Counted from the first letter of the stretch, positions 1-9,764 are shown. The stretch is 64,000 nt of DNA from Blautia sp. AF19-10LB (GCF_003461245.1 NZ_QTWS01000018.1:1-64000), one strand, 5' to 3'. Notes: generated by a model from the letters alone, not told the origin. Made by a program: numbers and translations.

Positions 1-66
<66 letters not shown>

Positions 67-233
67 GTTTGATGTCTCAAGACAACCAACTAGCTTAGTT
101 ATCTCTCGTCATTACTGTTATAAAAAGTTCATTCTATTGAATGATGATTCGTTAAGAATTTTCGAGAATCGTATGTGTTTCACTGTTTAGTTATCAAGGT
201 TCTTTTGTTTTGCTCTCTTGCGACAGCTCATCT
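67..233 (-). other. rRNA operon transcribed leader
   Basis: This AT-rich stretch between the innermost rRNA promoter and 16S has no plausible gene. On the minus strand it reads GAACCTTGATAACTAAACAG, which resembles the GAACCTTGAAAACT motif common in Firmicutes rRNA leaders and spacers. It probably holds the RNase III and antitermination signals. The short ORFs between 210 and 513 are not genes. Confidence 0.7.
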
Positions 234-262
234 AGGTTATCACATTCATCAGCGCTTGTCAA
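234..262 (-). promoter_or_regulatory. rRNA promoter, proximal
   Basis: On the minus strand a perfect -35 TTGACA (257-262) and a -10 TAACCT (234-239) are separated by 17 bp. It is the closest of three evenly spaced rRNA promoters. Confidence 0.85.
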
Positions 263-328
263 GTACTTTTTTCATTTTCTTTTCGAAGCTTTTATGATGT
301 TTGCGCGTCGCTCTCAGGCGACTTGTCT

Positions 329-357
329 ACTCTATCACATCTTCATTTCCTTGTCAA
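329..357 (-). promoter_or_regulatory. rRNA promoter, middle
   Basis: On the minus strand -35 TTGACA (352-357) and -10 TAGAGT (329-334) have a 17-bp spacer, about 95 bp upstream of the proximal promoter. A/T tracts upstream could act as an UP element. Confidence 0.85.
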
Positions 358-440
358 CAACTTTTTTCACATTTTTCAAAACTTTTGAAATTGTTTAAGT
401 TGTTTATTCAGAAGAAACAATTCTTCGTGACAGCTCAGTT

Positions 441-469
441 AGAATACCACTATAAAACCAATCTGTCAA
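441..469 (-). promoter_or_regulatory. rRNA promoter, distal
   Basis: On the minus strand -35 TTGACA (464-469) and -10 TATTCT (441-446) have a 17-bp spacer, preceded by long A/T tracts. A candidate plus-strand promoter for the MATE gene (about 478-507, TTCACT and TATACT) lies back to back with it. Confidence 0.85.
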
Positions 470-571
470 CACCTTTTTTCACTTTTTTTCTTTTTTTGTG
501 TTATACTTTATAGTATCTCCCCAAAATGGGGCAAACATATCACATTACTATAGAAGAAAGAGGTTTTTATC

Positions 572-1954
572 TTGAAACAGCAATCACCCCCTTCAACATC
601 AACCGCAGCAAATCCACTGGGTTCTGCCCCTGTTGGCAGTCTTCTTGCCAAATTTGCAGTCCCTGCCATTATCAGTATGCTGGTCAATGCTCTCTATAAT
701 ATAGTAGACCAGATCTTTATCGGTCAGGGTGTCGGCATGCTTGGAAATGCCGCTACCAATATTGCATTCCCGGTTACGACGATCTCAACTGCTGCCGCTC
801 TGCTTCTGGGAATCGGTGGTGCATCCAACTATAATCTGGAAATGGGCGCAGGTAATGAGCACAAAGCAAGCGAGATCGCCGGAAGCGCACTTTCCACACT
901 GGTCATCACCGGAGTATCCATTGCCGCAGTCATTCTGATTTTCCTGCGGCCGCTGCTTATCTTTTTTGGCGCGACGGATACTGTTATGCCTTATGCAACA
1001 GATTATGTAAGCATCATTGCGATCGGTCTTCCGTTCTTTACTTTATCCGTCGGCGGAAATCATCTGATCCGTGCTGACCGCAGTCCTACTTATTCCATGA
1101 CCTGCACCCTTACCGGAGCAGTCATCAACACCATCCTGGACCCGTTATTTATCTTTGGTTTCAAATGGGGCATCAAAGGTGGCGCCTGGGCAACTGTGAT
1201 CGGTCAGATCGTATCTGCATTTCTGGTCCTGCTTTATTTTACAAAATTCCGCAAAATGTATCTGGACCGCAAAATGCTAAAGCCACAAATACACCACCTC
1301 AAAGCGATCACTTCACTTGGAATGGCTTCCTGCATCAATCAGATCGCAATTGCAGCTGTTCAGATCGTAATGAACAATATCCTTCGCTATTATGGATCAA
1401 TTTCTGTTTATGGAAGTGATATTCCGATCGCATGCGTCGGAATCGTATCCAAAGTAAATATGGTCTTCCTGGCAATCTGTATCGGAATCGCTCAGGGTGC
1501 ACAGCCAATCTGGGGCTTTAACTACGGTGCACGAAAATTTGACCGTGTTCGACAGACATATAAATATTCAGCCACCGCCTGTACGATCATTGCAGTGATC
1601 TTTTTCCTGTGCTTTCAGTTTTTCCCTCATCAGATCGTGGGAATGTTTGGCGGCGGAAGTGATCTGTACTTTAAATTTGCGGAAAATTATCTGAGGATCT
1701 TTATGCTTCTCACTTTTGCAAATGGCATTCAGCCAATGTCCGCAGGATTTTTTACTTCTATAGGAAAAGCAGGACTTGGTATTATCATGTCCCTTACGAG
1801 ACAGGTGATCTTCCTGCTTCCACTTGTTGTGATCTTTCCGAAGTTTATGGGAATTGACGGCGTAATGTACGCAGGGCCAATTGCTGATGCGGCGGCTTTT
1901 GTACTCGCAGTCGTGTTTGCAAGAAGGGAACTCTCACAGATGAAAAACGAGTAA
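572..1954 (+). CDS. MATE family multidrug exporter
   Basis: A 460-residue polytopic membrane protein of the MATE (NorM/MepA-like) family, expected to export cationic drugs or metabolites using an ion gradient. Hydrophobic segments fill the length in the usual 12-helix pattern. Family-typical stretches include PAIISMLVNALYNIVDQIFI near the N-terminus and QPIWGFNYGARK near residue 310. The start is a TTG at 572, preceded by AGAAAGAGG. It is a single gene, diverging from the rRNA operon and closed by a hairpin near 2006-2053. The substrate cannot be told from sequence. Confidence 0.92.
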   Translation: MKQQSPPSTSTAANPLGSAPVGSLLAKFAVPAIISMLVNALYNIVDQIFIGQGVGMLGNAATNIAFPVTTISTAAALLLGIGGASNYNLEMGAGNEHKASEIAGSALSTLVITGVSIAAVILIFLRPLLIFFGATDTVMPYATDYVSIIAIGLPFFTLSVGGNHLIRADRSPTYSMTCTLTGAVINTILDPLFIFGFKWGIKGGAWATVIGQIVSAFLVLLYFTKFRKMYLDRKMLKPQIHHLKAITSLGMASCINQIAIAAVQIVMNNILRYYGSISVYGSDIPIACVGIVSKVNMVFLAICIGIAQGAQPIWGFNYGARKFDRVRQTYKYSATACTIIAVIFFLCFQFFPHQIVGMFGGGSDLYFKFAENYLRIFMLLTFANGIQPMSAGFFTSIGKAGLGIIMSLTRQVIFLLPLVVIFPKFMGIDGVMYAGPIADAAAFVLAVVFARRELSQMKNE

Positions 1955-2005
1955 ATCAGCGGACTTGCCACTGGCCACTGACACCTCCTCGATATGCAAT
2001 GCAAC

Positions 2006-2053
2006 AAAAAAGCCGGAGGGGCAGGTACAATACCCGTCCCCCCTGGCTTTTAT
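2006..2053. terminator. bidirectional terminator between converging genes
   Basis: AAAAGCCGGAGGGG pairs imperfectly with CCCCCCTGGCTTTT, with T- and A-rich flanks on both sides. It sits between the converging MATE gene and the 319-residue gene, and its right arm touches the latter's stop codon. Confidence 0.7.
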
Positions 2054-3009
2054 TTACAGGCATATTCTTCGACTTCCACCACCACGTCGCCCCTTTTTTC
2101 TTTCCATATCATAAGATACACTTTATACCCCAGCGAATCTCGCGCGATCGTAAAAGGCTCTTCTCTCAGAATATCTGACTTATATCCCTGTTCCTCCAAT
2201 TCCTGCTGTCTTTTTCTCGCCATTTTCAGCATCTTCTCATATTTCCGTTCCAGCTCATCCCCAAGAAAACGCCGTGGATACTCCGCTGTTGCTTCCCGCA
2301 GTCTCCGTGTCAGCAGATCCACAACTGCAGCATGTTTCTTTTTATGAAGCATGGCTGCAATTCTTTTTGCCCGGAATTTTGTCGGATGTTTCCGATATGT
2401 TTCCAGCTTTTTTTCGAGAGAAATATCTCCGCACTCCGCAGAGAGTTCTTTCATATAAGTAATGGCTTCCTCCGACGGAACCCAGGGATCCTCCCGCGGC
2501 ACGATATACTTTTCAGGAACTGCCGGATAGCAGCAATAATTTAATGGAGGAAACTCTACAAGTGCCGCCAGACGTTTTTCTTCCTCAGTGCAGTATTCTT
2601 CGCCAAGATAATCGTACTTATCTCTCAGAATCGCAAGCCTGTATTCGAGCTGTCTCAGATATTCATATCCCTTAACCCAGAAATGTCCGGTGTACGCATA
2701 TTCATACAGATACACTTCCAGATCCATCTCTTCAAAAAACAACGTCAAGACTGTCTCTCCCTGTTTCACCACCAGCACAAATTCCTCACCCTGTTTGTTC
2801 AGAGATGCTTCCAGTTCTCCCTCATACTCCGCATGATATTCGCCTGTCATCCGGGCATCCCGGAAGACCAGAAAGCTCTCCACAGCATCATTCATCAGGT
2901 ATACCAGCCGTATATCCTGTCCTCTGCCAGCTCCGCTTTCTGAAAAAATCAACTCAAACTGATCCTGTTCCAGAAGCTGTGCCAGCTTTTCCAATGTATT
3001 TTCTGTCAT
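2050..3009 (-). CDS. uncharacterised protein downstream of sbcDC
   Basis: A 319-residue protein without signal peptide or membrane segment. It is acidic in the N-terminal half, rich in aromatic residues in the middle (near residues 95-165), and has a basic helical stretch (about 200-280). It may be a Lachnospiraceae-restricted DUF (DUF3878 is my guess; not verified). It starts 10 bp after the sbcC stop, so it is probably the third gene of the sbcD-sbcC operon. No catalytic motif is evident. A link to DNA end processing rests only on operon position. Confidence 0.75.
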   Translation of the reverse strand: MTENTLEKLAQLLEQDQFELIFSESGAGRGQDIRLVYLMNDAVESFLVFRDARMTGEYHAEYEGELEASLNKQGEEFVLVVKQGETVLTLFFEEMDLEVYLYEYAYTGHFWVKGYEYLRQLEYRLAILRDKYDYLGEEYCTEEEKRLAALVEFPPLNYCCYPAVPEKYIVPREDPWVPSEEAITYMKELSAECGDISLEKKLETYRKHPTKFRAKRIAAMLHKKKHAAVVDLLTRRLREATAEYPRRFLGDELERKYEKMLKMARKRQQELEEQGYKSDILREEPFTIARDSLGYKVYLMIWKEKRGDVVVEVEEYACK

Positions 3010-3019
3010 TCTTTCTTCC

Positions 3020-6000
3020 TTAACTGATCTGCCATCTTACACGGCTTCCATTTTCATCTTTGTTTACGATCAGCTGATCTTCTATCTCCTGTTTAAGTTC
3101 TGTCACATGGGAAATGATTCCGATCAGTCTTGAGCCCTCTGCCATCTCCTGAAGGACTTTTACCGCCTGGTTGCGTGAGTGCTCATCCAGCGAACCAAAG
3201 CCTTCATCTATAAACATCATATCCAGATTGACCGCCGCAGAACTTTCCTGGATCTGATCTGCCATTCCAAGTGCGAGTGATAATGCCGCCATAAAAGATT
3301 CCCCTCCGGAAAGTGTCCGCACTTCCCGTTCTTTGCCGGTGACTGTAGAATATACCATCAGATCCAGTCCGCGATTTTTACCTTCGCCTGCTTTTTCCAA
3401 GTCATACATCCGAAATTCAAACTGCCCTGCAGACATCTCCTGAAAACGTCGGTTCGCCGCATAAAGGATCCTCTCCAGATAATATCTCTGGACATACGTT
3501 TCCAGATCCATACGTGCTCCACTTACATTTCCTGATGTCATCCGATACAGAGCATCGATCCGGGCATGTTCCTCCACAACTGCCTTTCGTTCTTCCAGTC
3601 TGGATGAAAGAGCAGCCAAAATCTCTCCATCGTCTTTGCTGTCCATACGCAGTTGATTATAAATCTTTTCTGCTTCCAGATATTCTGTCTCGGCCAGATC
3701 TCTTTCCTTCTGAATTTCTTCCAGGACTGGCCGTCCGACCTTCCCAACTGCATTCTTTGCAGAATCCCTCCTTGCCTGCTGTGCCGCTTTCTTTTCATAA
3801 TAAGTATTAACTGTTTTCTGAAATTCTTCTGCCGCCTCACGGCTGTAAGCCTCTGCAAGTTCTTTCCATTCTTTTTCCGCCATCTGCTTCGTGCTCATTA
3901 TTTCTATATAAGAAGTTTTTCGTTCTTCCACGCACTGTTTCTGTGTCGGAATTTCCTGTTGATAACGGCCGATCAGTGTCTCTGCCTGCTTTTGCGAATT
4001 CACAGCTTCTTTTGCTTCTGCCGAAGCCTTCTGATATGTTTCCTCCGCACGCTGTTTGCTGCTCACTGCCTGATGCAAAGCTGCCTTTGCCGCTTCTTCT
4101 GTCTGAAATTCTGCAGAATCTTTCAGATTTTTCAATGTAGCCTCACTGCCTGCCAGTTTTTCTGCCGCTTCTTTTTCTTCTGTCATACATTGAGTATACG
4201 TTTCCCGAAGTTTTCGTCTCTGTTCTTCTATATTCTGAAGTGCCTCACGGAGTTTCGCCAGAAGTTTCGCGTCTTTCTTTAACTTGTTCAGTTCTTCTTC
4301 CAGCTGCTGCTTCCAGTTCTCCAGCACCTGGTCCATTTCTGTCACACTCGACTGCTCCGTTATAGAAGAAATACTTTTTCCCAGACGTTCCTGAAGTTTT
4401 CGTACACTGCCAATGTAGGTCGTTTTTCGTGTCTCATATTCTGCTCTTGCCGCCGCGACATCTCCTGCCGATTTCTCCTGCTTTTTGCGAAGTTTATCCA
4501 CATTTATCTGCATATTCTGGAGTTTTTCTTCGGAGATATCCACATATTCCACAGCCCTTTTATGTGGATTCGGATGTTCTGTCGAGCCACATACGGGACA
4601 TGGTTTTCCCGGTTCCAGTTCTTCCGCAAGAAAACCTGCCTGTGCGTTCAAAAAACGCTGTCTCATACTCTCATATTTTGTATTTGCCGCATTATAATCT
4701 TCTGTTATTCTGACATAATCTTCTCTTGCTTTGATCGCTTTTTTGCGGCACTGCTCTGCCTGATTTCCAAGTGTTCGAACGTCAGAAATTTCCTGCGAAA
4801 CAGCATCTGCTTCTTCCTTTTTCCCCTCCGCAACTGCCAGTTTTTTGTCCACTTCTGCCAGCTCTTCACTCTGTATTTTCCACTGTTCAGCTTTCTGCTC
4901 CAGAGTTTCCTGCTGCTGCTGTGTTTTCTGCGTTTTTCTGGTCGCTTCGTTGTAACTTTTTCTGTCTGTTTCTGTCTGTATAGAAAGGTTTTTTATCTGC
5001 GTCAAAACCTCTAATGACTTCTGTACTTTCTCAGATATTCTGCTGTGATTCTGCAGCTCCTGATCGTATGTCTGCTTCGCCTGTTCTTCAGCACTTTCGG
5101 CTGCTTCCCGCGCGTTTTTCAGCATTGGCAGGCGTTTTTCCTGACTCAGCAGTGCTTCTTCCAGATCTCTCAGATGTTTCTGGGCATCACTCAGAAGCAT
5201 ATAGTTTTCCCTGATCTCCCAGGTATCTCTGATACGTCCGAGCAGCCCCTGCATCTCCTTTATTCTGCCTTCATCAGATGCATATTGCTGCAGTTTCTGT
5301 TCCGCATCTTCGAGCTGTACAAACCACTTCAGAAGTTCTTCTGCTCTTGTATATGCCTCTCTTTTTTCATCTCTTTTTTTAGCCGCTTCCTGGTATTCTT
5401 TTTCCGCCTCGCGGGTATGTTTTCCCAGCCAGTCACATAGTATTTCCAGCTCTTTCAGGAAATCTGTGAGGCGTGTCATCTCACCTTCTTCAAGTTGTTT
5501 TTTCAACTGTTTGAGTATCTCTGATCCGTATATTTCAGGTATGCGGATCCTGCTCACTTCGCTCTGACACTGTGTTTTCAAAACAGCGATCTCTTTCTCT
5601 TTTGCACGCTTCCGATTACCCAGTTCTGCCACGATCTCCTGGTACATTTCTGTATTAAAAAGCTTCCGGAAGATCACTTTTTTGTCATCGGATCTTGCCC
5701 GCAGAAGCTCCATAAATTCACCCTGTGCGATCATCGCAACCTGCATGAACTGCCCCTTCGTAAGTCCTGTGATCTCCTGTAATTTCCGGTCAGTTTCTTT
5801 GGACGGATATTCAGTCCCATCCGGCATAATGAGACTTACAGATCCCGTAACTTCTCTCTGTTTTCCCTTCGCCGCACCTCTGGTGATCATCTTGAGATGT
5901 CTCGGAACGCGGCGCACGGTATACACTTCCCTGGTCTCGCCCTGTCCCTCTGCAAAGACAAGTTCCACAAACGGTTCCTGCGCAAAATCCACATACTGAC

Positions 6001-6205
6001 TCTGCAGAACAACGCCGTCTTTCTTATTTGTCGAAGAACTTGCCTCCCCATATAAAGCAAATACGATCGCATCAAAAATAGTCGTTTTCCCCGCTCCGGT
6101 ATCTCCCGTAATAAGAAAAAGATTCTGGTTTACTTTCTCAAAATCGATCACTGTTTCCTTACCATAAGAGCCAAATGCCTGCATTTTTAAGCGTAAAGGT
6201 TTCAT
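3020..6205 (-). CDS. sbcC: exonuclease subunit SbcC
   Basis: A 1061-residue SMC-like ATPase, partner of the SbcD nuclease. SbcCD cleaves DNA hairpins and blocked ends at the chromosome. The N-terminus has the Walker A motif GDTGAGKTTIFDAI (about residues 34-47). Long coiled coils follow, with the zinc hook CPVCGSTEH near the middle. The C-terminal ATPase half has the ABC signature LSGGESFMAALSLALG and Walker B MMFIDEGFGSLDE. Its ATG directly follows the sbcD stop codon without a gap, so the two are translationally coupled. Confidence 0.97.
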   Translation of the reverse strand: MKPLRLKMQAFGSYGKETVIDFEKVNQNLFLITGDTGAGKTTIFDAIVFALYGEASSSTNKKDGVVLQSQYVDFAQEPFVELVFAEGQGETREVYTVRRVPRHLKMITRGAAKGKQREVTGSVSLIMPDGTEYPSKETDRKLQEITGLTKGQFMQVAMIAQGEFMELLRARSDDKKVIFRKLFNTEMYQEIVAELGNRKRAKEKEIAVLKTQCQSEVSRIRIPEIYGSEILKQLKKQLEEGEMTRLTDFLKELEILCDWLGKHTREAEKEYQEAAKKRDEKREAYTRAEELLKWFVQLEDAEQKLQQYASDEGRIKEMQGLLGRIRDTWEIRENYMLLSDAQKHLRDLEEALLSQEKRLPMLKNAREAAESAEEQAKQTYDQELQNHSRISEKVQKSLEVLTQIKNLSIQTETDRKSYNEATRKTQKTQQQQETLEQKAEQWKIQSEELAEVDKKLAVAEGKKEEADAVSQEISDVRTLGNQAEQCRKKAIKAREDYVRITEDYNAANTKYESMRQRFLNAQAGFLAEELEPGKPCPVCGSTEHPNPHKRAVEYVDISEEKLQNMQINVDKLRKKQEKSAGDVAAARAEYETRKTTYIGSVRKLQERLGKSISSITEQSSVTEMDQVLENWKQQLEEELNKLKKDAKLLAKLREALQNIEEQRRKLRETYTQCMTEEKEAAEKLAGSEATLKNLKDSAEFQTEEAAKAALHQAVSSKQRAEETYQKASAEAKEAVNSQKQAETLIGRYQQEIPTQKQCVEERKTSYIEIMSTKQMAEKEWKELAEAYSREAAEEFQKTVNTYYEKKAAQQARRDSAKNAVGKVGRPVLEEIQKERDLAETEYLEAEKIYNQLRMDSKDDGEILAALSSRLEERKAVVEEHARIDALYRMTSGNVSGARMDLETYVQRYYLERILYAANRRFQEMSAGQFEFRMYDLEKAGEGKNRGLDLMVYSTVTGKEREVRTLSGGESFMAALSLALGMADQIQESSAAVNLDMMFIDEGFGSLDEHSRNQAVKVLQEMAEGSRLIGIISHVTELKQEIEDQLIVNKDENGSRVRWQIS

Positions 6206-7354
6206 CTATTTCACCCCCTGAACCGTGTAAAGTACATCCTGCAGGATCGTCTTCTCTTCCTCATCCAGATCTTTTAGAAAAGAGCAGCATAACTCATAAG
6301 GGTCAAGCAGTTCTTCCGTCTGTAACGTTCTGGTATAATCAGCTTTTCTCAGATTTTCCCTTCGGATCTCCAGCAGATTCGGAAATGCCAGCCGGATGCG
6401 CTCCTGCATATCGATCACATCAAGATCTGCTTTATCTGTCAAAATGACTGTTACATAATCTGCACAGGATTCTTCCAGAACCTCTTCCAGTGTTCCCTTT
6501 ACAACCTTCACCTGACGCAGTGGTTCAAGTGGTAAGACTGTTGTTTTGACTTCGCCTTTTGCGCCCATTTCTACCATTATGATCCCTTTCTGCTGCTGTG
6601 CTTCACTCACAGAGCAGGCGAGAGGTGTTCCGCAATAACGCCAGTTTTCGCTGCCAGCTTTCATTGGTTTGTGGATATGTCCAAGCGCCGCATAATCAAA
6701 AATCTCCAACACATCTGCGGAAATTTCATCGATATTTCCTACCGTGCAGATTTCTGATTCCATTCGCTCGATCTCATCTGCTTTCTTGCCGACAGGAAGA
6801 TAAAACTGGTGGCTGACGAGTACATTTCTGTCATTCTCATCAATTTCCTCACGCCCGATCAGTCTGTGCAGAGTTTCATTATAAGAAAGATTATTTCCAT
6901 TCTCATCCACCCCCACGACCTGTTTGACCATAGATGGTTTTACAAACGGAAGCAGATAAAAATTCACGTTTCCATATGCATCATGCAGAACGACTTTTTC
7001 TATATATTCTGCCTCTGTTCTCGGTGGCTGACCGATCATATATACCTTCTGTCTGGACAAAACATTTCGAAAACAGTTGACCCTCGGCGCACTGTCGTGA
7101 TTTCCGCTGATCATCATGATCACCGCATTCGGAACAGTCTCCGTCAGTTCTTCGAGAAACCGGTCAAAAACTTCGACTGCTTCGGCAGACGGAACGGCTT
7201 TATCATAAATGTCTCCCGCGATCACAACCGCATCCGTCTCTTCCCGACCTGCTGCCTCGACGATCTTACTCAAAATATATTCCTGATCTTCCCGCAGATC
7301 ACGGTTCATTAATTTCAATCCGATATGTAAATCTGATAAGTGAAAAAATTTCAT
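6206..7354 (-). CDS. sbcD: exonuclease subunit SbcD
   Basis: A 382-residue Mre11-type metallophosphoesterase forming the nuclease part of SbcCD. The start MKFFHLSDLHIG at 7354 is preferred over an upstream ATG at 7429 because it has GGAGAGG about 8 nt upstream and matches the family N-terminus. Metal-binding motifs visible in order: DLHIG, GDIYD, GNHDS and GHIHKP. It heads the sbcD-sbcC-unknown operon. Confidence 0.97.
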   Translation of the reverse strand: MKFFHLSDLHIGLKLMNRDLREDQEYILSKIVEAAGREETDAVVIAGDIYDKAVPSAEAVEVFDRFLEELTETVPNAVIMMISGNHDSAPRVNCFRNVLSRQKVYMIGQPPRTEAEYIEKVVLHDAYGNVNFYLLPFVKPSMVKQVVGVDENGNNLSYNETLHRLIGREEIDENDRNVLVSHQFYLPVGKKADEIERMESEICTVGNIDEISADVLEIFDYAALGHIHKPMKAGSENWRYCGTPLACSVSEAQQQKGIIMVEMGAKGEVKTTVLPLEPLRQVKVVKGTLEEVLEESCADYVTVILTDKADLDVIDMQERIRLAFPNLLEIRRENLRKADYTRTLQTEELLDPYELCCSFLKDLDEEEKTILQDVLYTVQGVK

Positions 7355-7577
7355 AGTCACGTTCCTCTCCGGCAGTATTTTCTGCCTGTTACGATTCACC
7401 CTATTCATGGCACTCTCTGTCTCCATCATAACATCTTAGCTGTCTGCCTGCATCTTTTTCTTTCGCTATTTCTCAACAAGGAACTTTTTTATGTCGTTTC
7501 TTTTGCCTTTTGCACAATTTACTTATTCTAAAACCGATATTTTTCAGCTTTTATTAGTTACTTTTTACAAAGTTTTT

Positions 7578-7606
7578 TTGTCTTATTGATTTTTTTTGTG
7601 TATTAT
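7578..7606 (+). promoter_or_regulatory. candidate promoter of deaminase-permease operon
   Basis: TTGTCT (7578-7583) and TATTAT (7601-7606) with a 17-bp T-rich spacer, 70 bp before the deaminase start. The 247-bp region shows no purine riboswitch core or other structured leader that I recognise. Confidence 0.5.
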
Positions 7607-7676
7607 GATACACTTTGTTAAAAGGTATTACCTCATACCAATAATATCAAAAAATAAGAAAAAGGAGCAGCAAAAC

Positions 7677-8159
7677 ATGTATAGAGAACATGAATATTAT
7701 CTGAAACGATGCATCGAAGTTTCCAAAACATCCCGTGAACACGGAAACACACCATTCGGCGCAATCCTCGTTGACGAGGATGGAAATATCCTGTTAGAAC
7801 AGGAAAATGTAGAGATTTCCACTCACAAGAGCACCGGACACGCTGAAACACAGCTTGCAGAAAAGGCATCCACCATGTATTCCAAAGATTTTCTCTGGAA
7901 ATGCACACTGTATACAACCGCAGAGCCATGTGCAATGTGCGCCGGCTGTATTTACTGGTCCAATATCGGCCGCGTCGTTTATGCAATGACAGAAAAGGAT
8001 CTGCTGTCACTGACCGGATCTGATGAACAGAATCCTACCTTTGATCTTCCATGCAGAGATGTTTTTGCCAGAGGTCAGAAGGATATCCGGGTGATCGGAC
8101 CATTCCCGGAACTTGCACCGCTTGCAGCTGAAGTTCACAGGGGATTCTGGAACAAATAA
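7677..8159 (+). CDS. nucleobase/nucleoside deaminase, CDA fold
   Basis: A 160-residue zinc deaminase of the cytidine deaminase superfamily (guanine, cytosine or similar base). The zinc and catalytic signature is HAE (about residues 60-62, His ligand and catalytic Glu) plus PCAMCAGCIYW (two Cys ligands). The start at 7677 has AAAGGAG upstream; a longer reading frame from 7596 lacks a site. The partner permease 54 bp downstream is of the cytosine/purine NCS1 family, so a scavenged base is the likely substrate. Guanine versus cytosine cannot be decided from the residues seen. Confidence 0.88.
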   Translation: MYREHEYYLKRCIEVSKTSREHGNTPFGAILVDEDGNILLEQENVEISTHKSTGHAETQLAEKASTMYSKDFLWKCTLYTTAEPCAMCAGCIYWSNIGRVVYAMTEKDLLSLTGSDEQNPTFDLPCRDVFARGQKDIRVIGPFPELAPLAAEVHRGFWNK

Positions 8160-8213
8160 CTTATGGGATCAGGGATTACAAAAACTATTTTATTTTTTTA
8201 GAGGGTATTTACT

Positions 8214-9491
8214 ATGGGAAACACAAACAATACTAACGAACAGGATACAGAGTTCGCACTTTGTACCGTTCCTGAGAATGAGCGAAAAAGCTATTTCAGT
8301 CTGACGATCGTCTGGACTGGATTCGTATTTGTTATTACCAGTATGATGGCAGGAGGGGGATTATCTGCCGGGCTGGATTTTAAGGGAATTTTACTTGCTG
8401 TTGTACTTGGAAACGTCTTTTTGAGCATAATCGCCGTGGCTGTCAGCTATATTGCCAGCAAAACAGGCCTTACCTTTGCTCTGCTTACCAAATACAGCTT
8501 TGGTGAAAAAGGCTCCCGCGTTGCTTCCATGTTTGTACCTGTCGTAAACATCGGCTGGTATACCATTCAGGCAGCAACCTACGGACATTTTATCGCCCAG
8601 GCATTTAACTGGAGCGGAACTGCTGAATTATTCTGCATGGCTGTCAGTGCAGTTATCATGGGGATTTTCTCCATGAAAGGCTACAAGGCTATCAGTATTC
8701 TTGGATACATTGCAATCCCTGCAATCGTATTCCTGTCACTGGCAACCTCCATCTGTGCAGTAGGCATGGTTGGTGCAGACGGCATCTGGAACCATGTTCC
8801 GACCGACAGTATTTCTATCGGAAGCGGAATCACGATTGTAATCGGTACCTGGATTCTTTCCACTGCTACCTGTATCGCAGATATCATGCGCTATGCAAAA
8901 TCTGCCAAATCTGCAATCGCAGCTACACTTACCGGACTTCTGGGCGGAAATATTTTTATGATTCTCTGCGGTACACTGACTTCCATCGCTGTTGGAGACA
9001 GTGATCTGACAAACGTACTGTTATCCATGGGTCTGCTGATTCCATGTCTGATCCTGATGACTACCAATATTTTTACTACCAATGCATCAAACCTGTATTC
9101 GACTTCACTGAACCTGTCCAACGCATTCAAGATGGACCGTAAGAAGATTATCATTGTGATCCTGATCATCTCTGCCGGTGCAACGCTCTGCAGACCTTAT
9201 CAGATCTCATTCCTGTTTACATTCCTGAACCTGCTTGGTACTATCGTACCTCCACTTCCGGGAATTATTCTGGCTGACTATTTCATCATTCATCATGGAA
9301 GTTACGCCAGACTTGAAGGTGTGAAATTCCACAACTTCAACATTATCCCGTGGATTGCATGGGTTCTTTCACTGGTTCTGGTATTTACACTTCCATTTGG
9401 ACTTCCGTCCCTGAATGGACTGATCCTCGGTGCAGTCATCTATACTGTACTTATGAAAATCACCAAAAAACAGGTTATCAAGGAGGATTAA
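8214..9491 (+). CDS. NCS1 family cytosine/purine-type permease
   Basis: A 425-residue membrane protein with about 12 hydrophobic helices, of the nucleobase:cation symporter-1 family (CodB-like). Family features include AGGGLSAGLDF in the first helix region and SYIASKTGLTFALLTKYSFG around residues 80-100. The ATG at 8214 is preferred, with GAGGGT upstream. It lies between the deaminase and a small membrane protein in one apparent operon, so it probably brings in the base the deaminase acts on. Specificity is inferred from context. Confidence 0.9.
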   Translation: MGNTNNTNEQDTEFALCTVPENERKSYFSLTIVWTGFVFVITSMMAGGGLSAGLDFKGILLAVVLGNVFLSIIAVAVSYIASKTGLTFALLTKYSFGEKGSRVASMFVPVVNIGWYTIQAATYGHFIAQAFNWSGTAELFCMAVSAVIMGIFSMKGYKAISILGYIAIPAIVFLSLATSICAVGMVGADGIWNHVPTDSISIGSGITIVIGTWILSTATCIADIMRYAKSAKSAIAATLTGLLGGNIFMILCGTLTSIAVGDSDLTNVLLSMGLLIPCLILMTTNIFTTNASNLYSTSLNLSNAFKMDRKKIIIVILIISAGATLCRPYQISFLFTFLNLLGTIVPPLPGIILADYFIIHHGSYARLEGVKFHNFNIIPWIAWVLSLVLVFTLPFGLPSLNGLILGAVIYTVLMKITKKQVIKED

Positions 9492-9494
9492 CTC

Positions 9495-9668
9495 ATGGAA
9501 GAACTGAGAAAATATAAAATCGCAGCACTTATCGGAATCATCGTCATGGGCATCGGTGCTTTTATGGCGTGCCTCTGCACAACTTCATCACTGATCATGA
9601 CAGGAAATGTTTTATTGATTGCCAGCATCTTTGTTCTGATCTACGCTTTTTCATCCTGGCAGCCGTAA
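9495..9668 (+). CDS. small two-helix membrane protein of the deaminase operon
   Basis: A 57-residue ORF starting ATG GAA GAA CTG, with AAGGAGG 9 nt upstream and only 3 bp after the permease stop. It has a charged N-terminus, then two hydrophobic stretches (about residues 9-27 and 38-51), ending in SSWQP. The strong ribosome site and tight spacing support a real gene. It may be an accessory subunit of the permease; I recognise no family. Confidence 0.75.
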   Translation: MEELRKYKIAALIGIIVMGIGAFMACLCTTSSLIMTGNVLLIASIFVLIYAFSSWQP

Positions 9669-9706
9669 CAGAAACAATACTCAGCTTTGATAAATTTTTT
9701 CCTACC

Positions 9707-9755
9707 AAAAAAGAAACAGATCTTCTGTTCCGCACAGAGGATCTGTTTCTTTTTT
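9707..9755. terminator. strong bidirectional terminator
   Basis: A perfect 16-bp stem AAAAAAGAAACAGATC / GATCTGTTTCTTTTTT, extended inwards by CTTCTGT/ACAGAGG pairs. It separates the deaminase operon from the convergent GntR gene. Confidence 0.92.
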
Positions 9756-9764
9756 ATTTACTGT

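Noticed and set aside
3653..5440. Several plus-strand ORFs of 90-209 residues opposite sbcC
   Set aside because: They are antisense to the coiled-coil codons of sbcC, which give long open frames by chance. No family features or start sites.
7430..7676. Purine riboswitch in front of the deaminase-permease genes
   Set aside because: No purine-aptamer core or paired loop sequences were found in this T-rich region.
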